Shown: positions 1 through 10,805 of the stretch, piece after piece
Layout of the letters: each line of letters opens with the position of its first letter
How positions within the stretch are numbered: the stretch's first letter is position 1
Assembly (NCBI GenBank): GCA_026392115.1
Contig: JAPLCQ010000039.1
Location: 1-62,878, forward strand
Source of the DNA: Armatimonadota bacterium
GTDB taxonomy: Bacteria; Armatimonadota; Chthonomonadetes; Chthonomonadales; CAJBBX01
Reading direction: 5' to 3'
Length of the DNA: 62,878 nt
Made by a program: the position numbers and the translations under genes
The notes under the pieces: model-generated
The model's database searches: none
What the model saw: the letters and a program-made list of their open reading frames with translations, nothing else
What the model was told of the DNA's origin: nothing

Positions 1-130
1 TCGGTCTATTCGCCGCTCACCAAGGCCCTTCCTCCGTGTCTCGGTGCAGATCGCACAAATCGCCGGCTCGTTCGGCGGGCGCGGGTACCATACAGGCAGA
101 GTCACACCGGCCAATGGAGGGCATCCCAAC

Positions 131-1165
131 TTGAAGCGATACGCAGCACTCGGCGCCCTGGCGCTGTTGGCGGCTCTGGCGGGATGCCAGAGCGGCCCGA
201 AGGTCGTCGCGACCATCAACGGCGACAAGATCACCGAGGAGGAGTTCATCGGGCGCGTGCAGGAAGTTGACGCCATTGAGCTCTACGGCTCCGCCCGCTC
301 CGGCGGCTCTGCCAAGGCCGGCGAGTACGTCATGCAGCAGCTCATCACAGAGCGTGTGATGGAGAAGCTCGCCGCGGAGAAGAGCGTCAAGGTGACCGAT
401 GCCCAGGTGTACGGCTTCATCGCGTTCACCAAGAAGTTCCCCGAGGCCGGCGGCGTCACGGGCGCGAACCCCATGCGGAGCGATGCCGCGGCCAAGCGCG
501 AAGCCAGGATGCAGCTGATCATTCGCTCACTCGCCATGCAGCCGCTGAACATCGGCGCAGCCGACCTGCAGGCGATGTATAACCAGTTGAAACCCCGCCT
601 CATGGAGCCCGCGCAGGTTCGCGCCCGCATCATCGCGGTCAGCTCCAAGAGCGTCGCGGCCGAGGTGATGAAGAGCCTCAAGGCCGGCGTCTCATTCGAG
701 ACCCTGGCCCTGACCAAGTCCGAGGACTCCTCCACCAAGTCCAAGGGCGGCGACACGGGCTTCGTGCCCGAGCCTGCCCTCCCGCCTGCCCTGATGGCTG
801 CCATCAAGAAGCTCACGCCCAACCAGACGGCGCCCGACTTCGTCGCGGTGACCTTCCCAGGCCAGCAGGGCCAGCCACCGGCGACCCGCTACTTCTTGCC
901 GCGCCTCCTGGAGACCAAGCCGGGCCGCCAGATGCCCATGGACGAGGTGAAGCCGCTGATCGAGGGCATGGTGCTCCAGCAGAAGGATGCCAATGCCCCG
1001 CTCCGCGTGCGCGAACTGGTCCGCGAGTTCACAAACAAGGCCGATATCAAGGTCGAGCTGCCGCAGTACAGCGATCTGGTCAAGAAGATTCGCGACTCCC
1101 TGACGCCTACGGGGTCCGGCGGTCCCGCGCCCGCCGGCGTCCCTGCTCCCGCGCCGGGCCGGTAA
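131..1165 (+). CDS. PpiC-type peptidyl-prolyl isomerase lipoprotein
   Basis: Parvulin-family prolyl isomerase, probably a SurA/PrsA-like foldase for exported proteins. The start is the TTG at 131, because GGAGG lies at 116-120 and the product then opens with a textbook lipoprotein signal: charged KRY, a hydrophobic Ala/Leu run and lipobox LAGC ending at Cys19. A helical N-terminal segment (VVATINGDKITEEEF) is the usual SurA-N entry. The parvulin domain covers about residues 157-260 and includes the characteristic KSKGGDTGFV stretch. The C-terminus is a short Pro/Gly/Ala tail. Length about 344 residues fits the family. Alternative upstream starts would bury the signal peptide. Client proteins cannot be told from sequence. 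Confidence 0.88.
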   Translation: MKRYAALGALALLAALAGCQSGPKVVATINGDKITEEEFIGRVQEVDAIELYGSARSGGSAKAGEYVMQQLITERVMEKLAAEKSVKVTDAQVYGFIAFTKKFPEAGGVTGANPMRSDAAAKREARMQLIIRSLAMQPLNIGAADLQAMYNQLKPRLMEPAQVRARIIAVSSKSVAAEVMKSLKAGVSFETLALTKSEDSSTKSKGGDTGFVPEPALPPALMAAIKKLTPNQTAPDFVAVTFPGQQGQPPATRYFLPRLLETKPGRQMPMDEVKPLIEGMVLQQKDANAPLRVRELVREFTNKADIKVELPQYSDLVKKIRDSLTPTGSGGPAPAGVPAPAPGR

Positions 1166-1178
1166 GCCGCGCCGGGAT

Positions 1179-2565
1179 ATGATCACTCTTGTCGGGCTCG
1201 GGCCGGCGCCGCCACCCCGCCGCCGAAGAGCTGGCCGGGGAAGGCCTCCGCTTCGAGACCTTCGACGCCCTGTACGAAGCCGGTGAGTCCTTCGCCGAGG
1301 TCTATGCCGAGATCGCCCGCCGCGTCCTGGAGGCAGGCCGCGCGGGCGATGTGGTCTACGGTGTGCCGGGCCACCCGCTCGTGGGCGAAGAGGCCGCTCG
1401 TCAGATCATCGCCGCGGCCCGCGAAGAGGGCCTGCCCGTCCGCGTGGTCGGCTCCGCCAGCTTCGTCGAGCCCGCGCTGGCCGCCGCCGGGGCTTCGCTG
1501 GGCGAGGGGCTCTGCATCGTCGATGCGCTGGCAATGGATCGCCTGCAAATCCGCACCGACCTGGCCACGCTGATCTATCAGGTCTACGACCGCCGGACGG
1601 CCTCCGACGTGAAGCTGGCTCTCATGCGCCGCTTCCCCGACGAATGGGAGGTCACCGTGGTCCGCTCCGCCGGCGTGGCGGGGCGGGAGAGCGTCGAGCG
1701 GTTGCCCCTGCACCGGCTGGACCGCGTGGACCACGACCACCTCACCAGCGTCTACGTGCCGCCCATGCCCGAAGGGCTCCGCGTCGGCATGGACGACCTG
1801 GTGGCCGTCATGGCCCGCCTCCGCGCCGAGGACGGCTGTCCCTGGGACCGCGAGCAGGACCACCTCACGCTGCGCCACTACCTCTTCGAGGAGTGCTGCG
1901 AGGCCATCGACGCCATCGACGCCGGCGACATGGACCACCTCTGCGAGGAGCTGGGCGACATCCTGCTCCAGATCGTCTTCCACGCGCAGATCGAGGACGA
2001 GGCGGGCGGCTTCACCACCGACGACGTGATCCGGGGCATCGTGGAGAAGCTCATCCGCCGCCATCCCCACGTTTTCGCCGACGCCACCGCCGACGACCCC
2101 GACGCCGTCGTCCGCACCTGGGAGCGTATCAAGCAGGATGAGCGAGCCGGCGCCGCGCCCGAGTCCGCGCTGCATGGTGTGCCCGCCGCCCTGCCGGCCC
2201 TCATGCGCGCTATGGCCGTGAGCAAGAAGGCCGTCCGCGTGGGCTTCGAGTGGAACTGCCTTGAGGATGTGCTGCAAAAGGTCGAGGAGGAGTTGCGTGA
2301 GCTTCGGGCGGCCATCGCCGAGGAGGACGCCGCCCACGTCCGCGACGAGATTGGAGACCTCCTCTTCGCCATCGTGAACGTCGCGCGTTGGCGCAAGGTC
2401 GATCCCGAAGAGGCCCTCCGGGCCATGCTCGCGCGCTTCACCGCCCGGTTCGCCTACATCGAGGCCGGGGCCGCCCGGCAGGGCCGCAAACTGGAGACGC
2501 TGACGCTGGCCGAGATGGACGCCCTCTGGGACGAGGCCAAGGCCAAGGGGATCGGGGCGTCATAG
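1179..2565 (+). CDS. mazG: YabN-type MazG pyrophosphohydrolase, N-terminus disrupted
   Basis: Nucleoside triphosphate pyrophosphohydrolase with a tetrapyrrole-methylase-like N-terminal domain, as in Bacillus YabN. The C-terminal half is complete: two MazG repeats with EEC/EELGD and EEELRE/DEIGDLL metal-binding motifs and the EDGCPWDREQ lead-in. The methylase half retains VPGHPLV and TDLATLIYQVYD. The beginning is broken. An ATG at 1179 reads MITLVGLGP, the expected family start, but that frame is lost after about ten codons. The rest is read from the frame of a TTG at 1189, joining near RRHPAAEEL. About 25 family residues between these blocks are absent and the frame changes, so some 70-80 bases are missing, either in the genome or in the assembly. 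The MazG activity could survive if translation begins at 1189. Confidence 0.85.
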
Positions 2566-2578
2566 GAGGACCGTGCGC

Positions 2579-3448
2579 ATGATCCGACGCTTCCTCTGCC
2601 TCGCCGCCGGCCTCGCCGCGTTGGGCGCCGGCGCACAGACGGCCCCCGCGCCGCCGTCCGAACCGCTGTCCGGCGTCAGCCTCGGCGCGTGGCGGCCCTG
2701 CTTCGTCGGCGTCGATCACGCACTGGTCCGCTGCGCGGGCCCCGTCGCCATGCAGGGGCAGGCGCTCCGCATCGACCTCCGGGCCAAGGGCCTCCGCTTC
2801 ATGGCCACCCCTCCTGCGCGTCACGGCAAGAAGGAGGTGTTGGGCCTTCGCACCAGCTCCTTCGTGGCCCGCTACCGAATGCAGGGCGCCATCAACGCGG
2901 CGCCCTTCGGTCCCGTGGTGGACGACGAGGGCAAGGACCAGGACGTCGTGGGACTGATGGTCTCCAACAGCCGCCTCGTCTCCAAGCCCGAGGCGAGCCC
3001 CGCGCTGCTCCTCACCGGACGGAACAAGGCCGTCATCGCCGAGGCGCCGTTCATCCTGCGCGGCATCCGCAATGCCGTGGCGGGCTTCGGCCTGGTGCTG
3101 AAGGCCGGCGTGAACGTGGGTGCCGGCGGCGTCCGCCATCCGCGCACCGCGGCGGGCATCAGCCCCGACGGCCGCACCCTCTACCTGCTGGCGCTGGACG
3201 GCCGGCAGACAGGCTACAGCCTCGGCGCCACCACGCAAGAGGTGGGCCAGTGGCTGGCCCTGCTCGGCGCCTCCGAGGGGATCAACCTCGACGGCGGAGG
3301 CACCACCGCGATGGTGATCCAGGGCGCCGACGGCAAGCCGCACCTGCTCAACCGGCCCATCCATGGCGGCGTCCCCGGGGCCGAGCGCGTCTCGGCAAGC
3401 CACCTCGGATTCCGCGCACGGCGTCTGCGGGCAAGCTCACAGCCCTGA
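2579..3448 (+). CDS. Phosphodiester glycosidase (NAGPA-domain) family protein
   Basis: Exported protein with the NAGPA/phosphodiester glycosidase fold, a family that cleaves sugar-phosphodiester links on glycans or wall polymers. A signal peptide is followed by a likely cleavage near GAGAQ. The family core lies in the second half: RTAAGISPDGRTLYLLALDG, then LLGASEGINLDGGGTTAMV, the typical NLDGGGS/T motif, and NRPIHGG near the end. The ATG at 2579 is preferred over the GTG at 2573 because AGGAGGA at 2564-2570 is then eight bases away. It follows mazG after 13 bases and may be co-transcribed. The natural substrate cannot be assigned. Confidence 0.85.
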   Translation: MIRRFLCLAAGLAALGAGAQTAPAPPSEPLSGVSLGAWRPCFVGVDHALVRCAGPVAMQGQALRIDLRAKGLRFMATPPARHGKKEVLGLRTSSFVARYRMQGAINAAPFGPVVDDEGKDQDVVGLMVSNSRLVSKPEASPALLLTGRNKAVIAEAPFILRGIRNAVAGFGLVLKAGVNVGAGGVRHPRTAAGISPDGRTLYLLALDGRQTGYSLGATTQEVGQWLALLGASEGINLDGGGTTAMVIQGADGKPHLLNRPIHGGVPGAERVSASHLGFRARRLRASSQP

Positions 3449-3462
3449 TCAGGAGGGGAACC

Positions 3463-5616
3463 ATGTCCGTACTACAGGAGCGCCCATATGCCGACTGGAT
3501 CGAGGCCCTGCGCCTAACCAAAGCCGAACACACCAGCGCCAAGCTGGCCCGCGACGGTTACCACGACGTCGATGATCACGGCTGCATCCCGTGGCCCGAG
3601 CCGATCCCGTTCGTGCGCGAGGTGAGCCATCCTGACGGCGGAACCTACGGCTTCGGGGCCTGCGGTCGTAGTTTGGGCGCCTGGCTCGCCGGCCACCCCG
3701 TCTACATCCACCCGCTCAGCGCCTTGGCGGGCGCGTGGACCACCCATCCGCCGGGCGTCGGCGGCTGGCGGCCGGAGGACCGCGCCCACCACCTGTCTGA
3801 GCGCCAGGCCAAGTACAACATCATCCAGCCCGGCATCGGCGCTATGAACCACAGCGGCCCCGACATGCGCATCGGGCTGGACCTGGGCTGGCCCGGCCTG
3901 CTGGCCAAGCTGCGCCGCTACCGCTCCCTCAACGACCCCGCCGACGCCTCGTTCTACGACGGCGAGGAGGCCGTGGTCGAGGGCGCTCTGGCCTGGATCG
4001 CCCGCCACGTCACCGAGGCCCGCGCCCTGGCCGCCGCCCATCCGGACCCAGCCGCCGCCGCGAACCTGCGCGAGATCGCCGACATGAACGAGCGGCTCTG
4101 CTCCGGCCCGCCGGCCACACTCCGCGAGGCCTGCCAGTTCCTTGCCTGGTTCCAAGCCATCGACCGCATGTGGTTCTGCGGCGGCGCCCTGAGCCAGTTG
4201 GACGAGCTGCTCCGACCCTACTACGAAGCCGATCTCGCCGCGGGCCGCACGAGCCCCGAGCACGCAACTTGGTGCTTCGCGGCCCTCTTCTTCAACGACA
4301 CCCACTACTCTCAGATCGGCGGTCCGCATCCCATCGACGGCCGCGACGTGACCAGCGAGGTCTCCTTCCTGCTCCTCGAGGCCGCCCACCGCCTGCGCAT
4401 TCCCAGCAACCTCGGCGTGCGGGTGCATCCGGGCCTGGACCCCGCACTCCTGCGCCGGTCCGTGGAGCAGAACTTCGAGGCCGGCACCGGCGCCTGCTAC
4501 CCCTGCTCCGACGGCCTCGACCCCGGCTACGCCCGCAATGGCGTGCCCATGTCCCTGGCTCGCATGCGCGCCAAGGTCGGCTGCAACTGGACCGCCCTGC
4601 CCGGCATCGAGTACTGCCTCCAGGACATCTGCCGCATCTGCCTCGTCTCGCCGCTCCTCCACGCCATGGACGACCTCCGCGACGATGCCGCGCCCGGCAT
4701 GGAGCGCCTCTGGGCTTCCTACGACGGTCACCTGGCCGCCGCCGTGGAGACCCTCAAGGAAGGGCTCGATTGGCACATGGCGCACCATGCGGCCAACTGC
4801 CCGGAACTTGTGCTCAACCTCTTCGCCCACGGCCCCGTGGAGCGTGGCCTCGACATGGCGGGCGGCGGCGTGGACATCTACCGCCTGACCACCGACGGCG
4901 TGGGACTCGCCACCGTGGCCGACTCGCTGGCCGCCGTGGAGCGCCGCGTCTTCACCGAGGGGCGCATCGGTTGGCAGGAGCTGCTGCAGGCTCTGGACGC
5001 CGACTTCGAGGGCTTCGAGCGAGTTCACTCCCTGTTGCGCGGCGGACCCCGCTACGGCGCCGGCGGAACCCGGGCCGACGAGTGGGCGGCGCGGGTCTCG
5101 GCTCTCTTCACCAAGCTGGTCCGCGAGACGCCCACGCCCGGCGGCTACACCGTCCTGCCGGGCCTCTTCTCGCATGGCGTCGTCCGTGAGCTGGGCCGGA
5201 ACCTGGGCGCCACGCCCAACGGCCGGCGCGCCGGCGGTCCCATCTCGCACAGCGCCGACCCCGATCCCGGGTTCATGGCCGGCGGCGCCGCGCCTACGGC
5301 CAAGGCGGCCGCGGTTGCCCTGGTGCAGCCCGGCTGGGGGAACACCACCCCGCTGCAGCTCGACGTTGATCTGGGCACAGCGCGCGCCGCCGGAGGAATC
5401 GAGGCTGTGGAGGCGCTCATTCGAGCACACAACCAGATGGGCGGAACGCTCGTCAATCTCAACGTGCTGTCCATGGAGCAACTGCTGGCAGCCCACGCCG
5501 ACCCGAGCCTCTACCCGGACCTCGTCGTGCGCGTCACCGGCTACAGCGCCTACTTCCGCTCGCTGTCGCCCGAGTACCGGCAGCAGGTGGTGGATCGCAT
5601 CCTGGCGGAAGCCTAG
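3463..5616 (+). CDS. Glycyl radical enzyme of the pyruvate formate-lyase superfamily
   Basis: Large (717-residue) glycyl radical enzyme. The C-terminal radical domain carries RVTGYSAYF with Gly693 as the predicted radical site, followed by the usual [13 protein letters not shown] helix. The likely catalytic cysteine is Cys374 in [11 protein letters not shown]. It is a single Cys, unlike the Cys-Cys pair of true pyruvate formate-lyase, and it lacks the GCxE signature of the glycyl radical dehydratases. A further motif, [14 protein letters not shown], matches the family's phosphate/substrate region. The start ATG at 3463 has AGGAGGGG at 3451-3458. No radical-SAM activating enzyme is encoded in the window, so activation must come from elsewhere. 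The substrate is unknown; the motif suggests a poorly characterised subfamily. Confidence 0.85.
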   Translation: MSVLQERPYADWIEALRLTKAEHTSAKLARDGYHDVDDHGCIPWPEPIPFVREVSHPDGGTYGFGACGRSLGAWLAGHPVYIHPLSALAGAWTTHPPGVGGWRPEDRAHHLSERQAKYNIIQPGIGAMNHSGPDMRIGLDLGWPGLLAKLRRYRSLNDPADASFYDGEEAVVEGALAWIARHVTEARALAAAHPDPAAAANLREIADMNERLCSGPPATLREACQFLAWFQAIDRMWFCGGALSQLDELLRPYYEADLAAGRTSPEHATWCFAALFFNDTHYSQIGGPHPIDGRDVTSEVSFLLLEAAHRLRIPSNLGVRVHPGLDPALLRRSVEQNFEAGTGACYPCSDGLDPGYARNGVPMSLARMRAKVGCNWTALPGIEYCLQDICRICLVSPLLHAMDDLRDDAAPGMERLWASYDGHLAAAVETLKEGLDWHMAHHAANCPELVLNLFAHGPVERGLDMAGGGVDIYRLTTDGVGLATVADSLAAVERRVFTEGRIGWQELLQALDADFEGFERVHSLLRGGPRYGAGGTRADEWAARVSALFTKLVRETPTPGGYTVLPGLFSHGVVRELGRNLGATPNGRRAGGPISHSADPDPGFMAGGAAPTAKAAAVALVQPGWGNTTPLQLDVDLGTARAAGGIEAVEALIRAHNQMGGTLVNLNVLSMEQLLAAHADPSLYPDLVVRVTGYSAYFRSLSPEYRQQVVDRILAEA

Positions 5617-5641
5617 GCCGGCGCGACCGGAGGAGCGGGCG

Positions 5642-7690
<2,049 letters not shown>

Positions 7691-7718
7691 TGGGCCTCGC
7701 AACGCGATCGGAGGAGAC

Positions 7719-8153
7719 ATGCCGCGCATTCTGGCGTTGGACCCCGGCTCGAAGACCATCGGGACGGCCCTGAGCGACGAGACGTTCACCCTGGCCTCGC
7801 CGGGCCGCACCATCTTGCGGCAGCCGGAGGGCTACCGGAAGGACATGGCCGCCGTGCGCGACCTGGCCGAAGCCAACGAGGTCTGCGAGGTGATCGTCGG
7901 CCTCCCGCTGATGATGGACGGCTCCCGCGGCGAGCAGGCCCTCCGCGCCGAGGAGTTCGCCGAGCAGTTGCGCCGGTTCGTAACCGTGCCTGTGGTCATG
8001 CAGGACGAGCGCCTGACCACCGCCGGCGCCGCCCGCGCGCTGCATGAGGCCGACATGACCCACTCGCGCCGCAAGAAGGTGGTCGACTCTGTGGCCGCCT
8101 GCCTGCTCCTGCAGACCTACCTGGAGGTAAGGCGACGCCCCGCCGCCCCGTAG
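7719..8153 (+). CDS. ruvX: RuvX/YqgF Holliday junction resolvase
   Basis: RNase H-fold nuclease of the YqgF family, implicated in pre-16S rRNA 5' processing and Holliday junction resolution. The opening RILALDPGSKTIGTALSD holds the first catalytic Asp. VIVGLPLMMDGSRG and MQDERLTTAGA follow, and the last acidic residue is in KVVDSVAACLLL. Length 144 residues is standard. GGAGGAGA lies immediately upstream of the ATG. A TATAAT sequence at 7686-7691 overlaps the uvrB stop, but no good -35 hexamer accompanies it. The ruvX-mltG neighbourhood is conserved in many bacteria. Confidence 0.95.
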   Translation: MPRILALDPGSKTIGTALSDETFTLASPGRTILRQPEGYRKDMAAVRDLAEANEVCEVIVGLPLMMDGSRGEQALRAEEFAEQLRRFVTVPVVMQDERLTTAGAARALHEADMTHSRRKKVVDSVAACLLLQTYLEVRRRPAAP

Positions 8154-9202
8154 CCCGGCGGAAGAAGCGTGGCCCCCTGGGCGGTTGCTTCTTTGCGCTG
8201 CTCCTGCCGGCACTCGCCGCGGCCGCATGGGGGGCGTGGCAACTCACGCCTGCGTCGACCACGCGTCCGCGCCGCCTCGTCACGGTCCGTCAGGGCCGCA
8301 CGCTCGCATCGGTGGGTCGAAGCCTGGAGGGTCTGGGGCTCATCCGCAGCGCGCGCGTCTTCGTGCTCTATGCGCGCATTCGGGGCATGGACGCCCGCGT
8401 CATCCCCGGTCGCTATCGCATCTCGCCCAGCCTCTCGGCGCCCGAGATCATGCGCAGGCTCAACACGGGTTTCCGCGACGACGAGGGCGTCGTCACGATC
8501 TGGGCCGGCTCCACCGTGGCGCAGATCGCCTCGGCCCTCCAGTCGGCGGGCTCCATCCGCGACGCCGACGCCTTCGAGGAGTTGGCCCGCAGGCCCGCGG
8601 GTCGCGTCCGGTGCCCCTTCCCGCTGCCGTCCACGGGCTTGGAGGGCTACCTGGCGCCGGACACGTATGACTTCGACCCCGGCTCCCAGCCTGCCGCGGT
8701 GACCCAGGCGATGCTGGACACCTTCGTCCGGAGCTTCTATGAGCCCAACCGGGGCGACATTGCCCGATCGGGCCGGAGCATCTACCAGATCGTCACCATG
8801 GCCGCCATGGTGGAGCGCGAGGCGGGCATCCAGCAGGACCGCCCGCGCATCGCCGGTGTCATGGTTAACCGGCTGAGGAAGGGGATGCGGCTGCAGATCG
8901 ACGCCACCGTGCTCTACGCCCTCGGTCGCCACAAGACGCGCGTCATGTACACCGAACTCCGCACGCCGTCTCCGTACAACACCTACCTGCACGCCGGGTT
9001 GCCGCCGGGCCCCATCGCCAATCCCAGCCTGGAGTGCCTGGAAGCCTCCCTGCATCCCGAGGAGCACGACTACTTGTACTATGTCCTTGGCCCCACGCCG
9101 GGCGCCCACGTCTTCGCCGCCACTCCCGAGCAGCACCAGCGCAACGTCGCCGCCTACCGCGCCCGCCGCCGCGCCCGAGAGGCGGGCCGTCGTGGCGCCT
9201 GA
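8135..9202 (+). CDS. mltG: MltG, endolytic murein transglycosylase
   Basis: Inner-membrane lytic transglycosylase that terminates nascent glycan strands. The reading frame encodes a basic N-terminus (ARRKKR), one transmembrane helix, a LysM-like segment and the YceG catalytic core, with the active-site Glu in AAMVEREAGI and downstream LQIDATVLYAL and HAGLPPGPIANP. No ATG, GTG or TTG precedes the membrane helix in this frame; the first is a GTG at 8312, which would remove it. A strong GGAGGT at 8123-8128 stands six bases before an ACG at 8135. Starting there gives 355 residues, normal for the family. I place the start at this ACG with moderate confidence. An ATG-to-ACG sequence error is possible. 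It overlaps the end of ruvX. Confidence 0.88.
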   Translation, partial: TPRRPVARRKKRGPLGGCFFALLLPALAAAAWGAWQLTPASTTRPRRLVTVRQGRTLASVGRSLEGLGLIRSARVFVLYARIRGMDARVIPGRYRISPSLSAPEIMRRLNTGFRDDEGVVTIWAGSTVAQIASALQSAGSIRDADAFEELARRPAGRVRCPFPLPSTGLEGYLAPDTYDFDPGSQPAAVTQAMLDTFVRSFYEPNRGDIARSGRSIYQIVTMAAMVEREAGIQQDRPRIAGVMVNRLRKGMRLQIDATVLYALGRHKTRVMYTELRTPSPYNTYLHAGLPPGPIANPSLECLEASLHPEEHDYLYYVLGPTPGAHVFAATPEQHQRNVAAYRARRRAREAGRRGA

Positions 9203-9728
9203 GGCCCGGCCCGCCGGTCGGCTGCGCAGGCTCTGTCCCGACCGCTACTGCCCCCTGGGCGTCACGGAGATCGACCCGGGCGGCCTCGTCGGCCTCGGGA
9301 TCCGCGCGGTACTGCTCGATGTGGACAACACGCTGGTGGGCTGGCAACGCGAGGACGTGCCCGATGGCGTGCTGCAGTGGGTCGCCGCGCTGAAGGCCGC
9401 GGGCCTCCGCCTTTACCTCGTCTCCAACACGCGCTTTCCGCGCCGGTTGGGCCGTCTGGCCGCACGGCTCGACGTGCCCTACGTACGCAAGGCGGCCAAG
9501 CCCCGGAGCGCCGGCTTCCTTGAGGCCCTGTCCGACCTGCAGGTCAGCCCCTCGGAAGCCGTTATGGTTGGCGACCAGATCCTGACGGATATTCTAGGCG
9601 GCAACCGTGTGGGCATGCGCACCATCTTGGTGGCGCCCATGGCGAGGCGCGAGTTCGTGGGAACCAAGCTGACCCGCGTGGCCGAGGCGGCCGTGCTCGT
9701 CTGGCTTCGCCGGACCGGCAGGCTCTGA
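9192..9728 (+). CDS. YqeG-family HAD-type phosphatase
   Basis: Haloacid dehalogenase hydrolase of the YqeG (IIIA) type. The nucleophile motif is DVDNTLV, motif II is in YLVSNT, the conserved Lys is in RKAAKPRSAGF, and motif III is VMVGDQILTDILGGNRVG. Length about 178 residues. The GTG at 9192 overlaps the mltG stop, consistent with translational coupling. In Bacillus, yqeG lies close to aroE, and the same pairing is seen here with aroE immediately downstream. Substrate not assignable; phosphatidylglycerophosphate phosphatase activity is known for some distant relatives. Confidence 0.88.
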   Translation: MAPEARPAGRLRRLCPDRYCPLGVTEIDPGGLVGLGIRAVLLDVDNTLVGWQREDVPDGVLQWVAALKAAGLRLYLVSNTRFPRRLGRLAARLDVPYVRKAAKPRSAGFLEALSDLQVSPSEAVMVGDQILTDILGGNRVGMRTILVAPMARREFVGTKLTRVAEAAVLVWLRRTGRL

Positions 9729-9816
9729 TCATGCGACCATTTTGCCGCGTCGGGGAACAGGCCGGGCGCGGCCGTCGTCGAACGTTCAACCCTCGGTGTG
9801 CGGGAGTGAGAGCCAG

Positions 9817-10695
9817 GTGATTCAGCACGTCGTCAGCGGTCGCACGCAGGTGCTGGGTGTTTTCGGCCATCCCGTCGAGCACTCGGTCTCACCATGCATG
9901 CACAATGCCGCTGCCGCCGCGCTGGGCCTGGACTGGGTGTATGTTCCGTTCCCTGTCCGGCCGGAGGCGCTGTGCCGGGCCCTCAAGGCCCTGCCTGCGC
10001 TGGGAGTACGGGGCGTGAACCTCACCATTCCTCATAAGCTCGCCGCTGTGGATGCCATGGATCGTCTGGCGCCGTCGGCCGCGGCGCTTGGGGCTGTAAA
10101 CACCGTGCGCGTGATCGACGGCCTGCTGGAGGGTCATAACACCGACCCGGCGGGCTTCATGGCGCCGCTGGAAGCCATCGGCTTCACCGCCGGCGGAGCA
10201 TCCGCGGTGATCTTGGGAGCCGGTGGGGCGGCGCGATCGGTGGCCTGGGCGCTTGCCTCGGCGGGCGCTTCGGTGATCGTGGCGAACCGAACCATCGATC
10301 GGGCGGCATCATTGGCGGCGGACATCAATGCCGCAGTGGCCATGCCCGTGGTAAGCTCCATGGGCGTGTCTGACGAATCGGCGCTGGGCGCCGTCGTTGC
10401 CGGGGCATCACTGCTGGTAAACACCACGCCGATGGGTATGCACCCGGACGTTCAGGGCCTTCCGCCGGCGCCGCTTTCGGCGCTGCATGGCGATCTGCTC
10501 GTGTACGATCTGGTATACCGGCCTCGCCGGACGCGGTTACTGGCCGCGGCGGAGGCTGCGGGATGTGCTGTGCTTGACGGCTTGCCCATGCTCGCGTATC
10601 AGGGCGCCGAGTCGTTTCGCATCTGGACGGACGTGGCGCCGCCGGTTGGCGTCATGCTCTCAGCGGCCGAATCGTTCCTTCAGGCCGCCGGTTAG
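9817..10695 (+). CDS. aroE: Shikimate dehydrogenase
   Basis: NADPH-dependent reduction of 3-dehydroshikimate to shikimate in aromatic amino acid synthesis. Substrate-site motifs GHPVEHSVSPCMHN and NLTIPHK (catalytic Lys) are intact, with AVNTVR and the Asp of GHNTDPAGF next. The dinucleotide loop is VILGAGGAARSV and the NADP-binding basic patch is NRT. YDLVYRP and LAYQGAESF close the protein. The GTG at 9817 is chosen because it begins just ahead of the family core and has GGGAG at 9802-9806; an upstream ATG at 9742 adds 25 unrelated residues. Its pathway partners aroC, aroK and aroB lie about 34 kb downstream. Confidence 0.95.
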   Translation: MIQHVVSGRTQVLGVFGHPVEHSVSPCMHNAAAAALGLDWVYVPFPVRPEALCRALKALPALGVRGVNLTIPHKLAAVDAMDRLAPSAAALGAVNTVRVIDGLLEGHNTDPAGFMAPLEAIGFTAGGASAVILGAGGAARSVAWALASAGASVIVANRTIDRAASLAADINAAVAMPVVSSMGVSDESALGAVVAGASLLVNTTPMGMHPDVQGLPPAPLSALHGDLLVYDLVYRPRRTRLLAAAEAAGCAVLDGLPMLAYQGAESFRIWTDVAPPVGVMLSAAESFLQAAG

Positions 10696-10721
10696 TCGGT
10701 TCCTTGCAGCGCATCCGCTGG

Positions 10722-10750
10722 TTGCGGGCGCCTACGGGGTATGTTATAAT
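10722..10750 (+). promoter_or_regulatory. Sigma70-type promoter upstream of pilB
   Basis: TTGCGG at 10722-10727 and a perfect TATAAT at 10745-10750 are separated by 17 bases. They lie in the 110-base gap between aroE and pilB, with transcription toward pilB and about 50 bases of leader. This probably starts the pilus operon. Confidence 0.65.
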
Positions 10751-10805
10751 CGACGCGCTCTGGCGGCGACATGCCCGCCATGGTCACTAGACGAGGTGGC
10801 GCACG

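Noticed and set aside
2689-3462. Extension of the glycyl radical enzyme frame upstream of 3463
   Set aside because: The upstream part is an Arg/Pro/Gly-rich shadow of the NAGPA gene; a strong ribosome site and family start fix the ATG at 3463.
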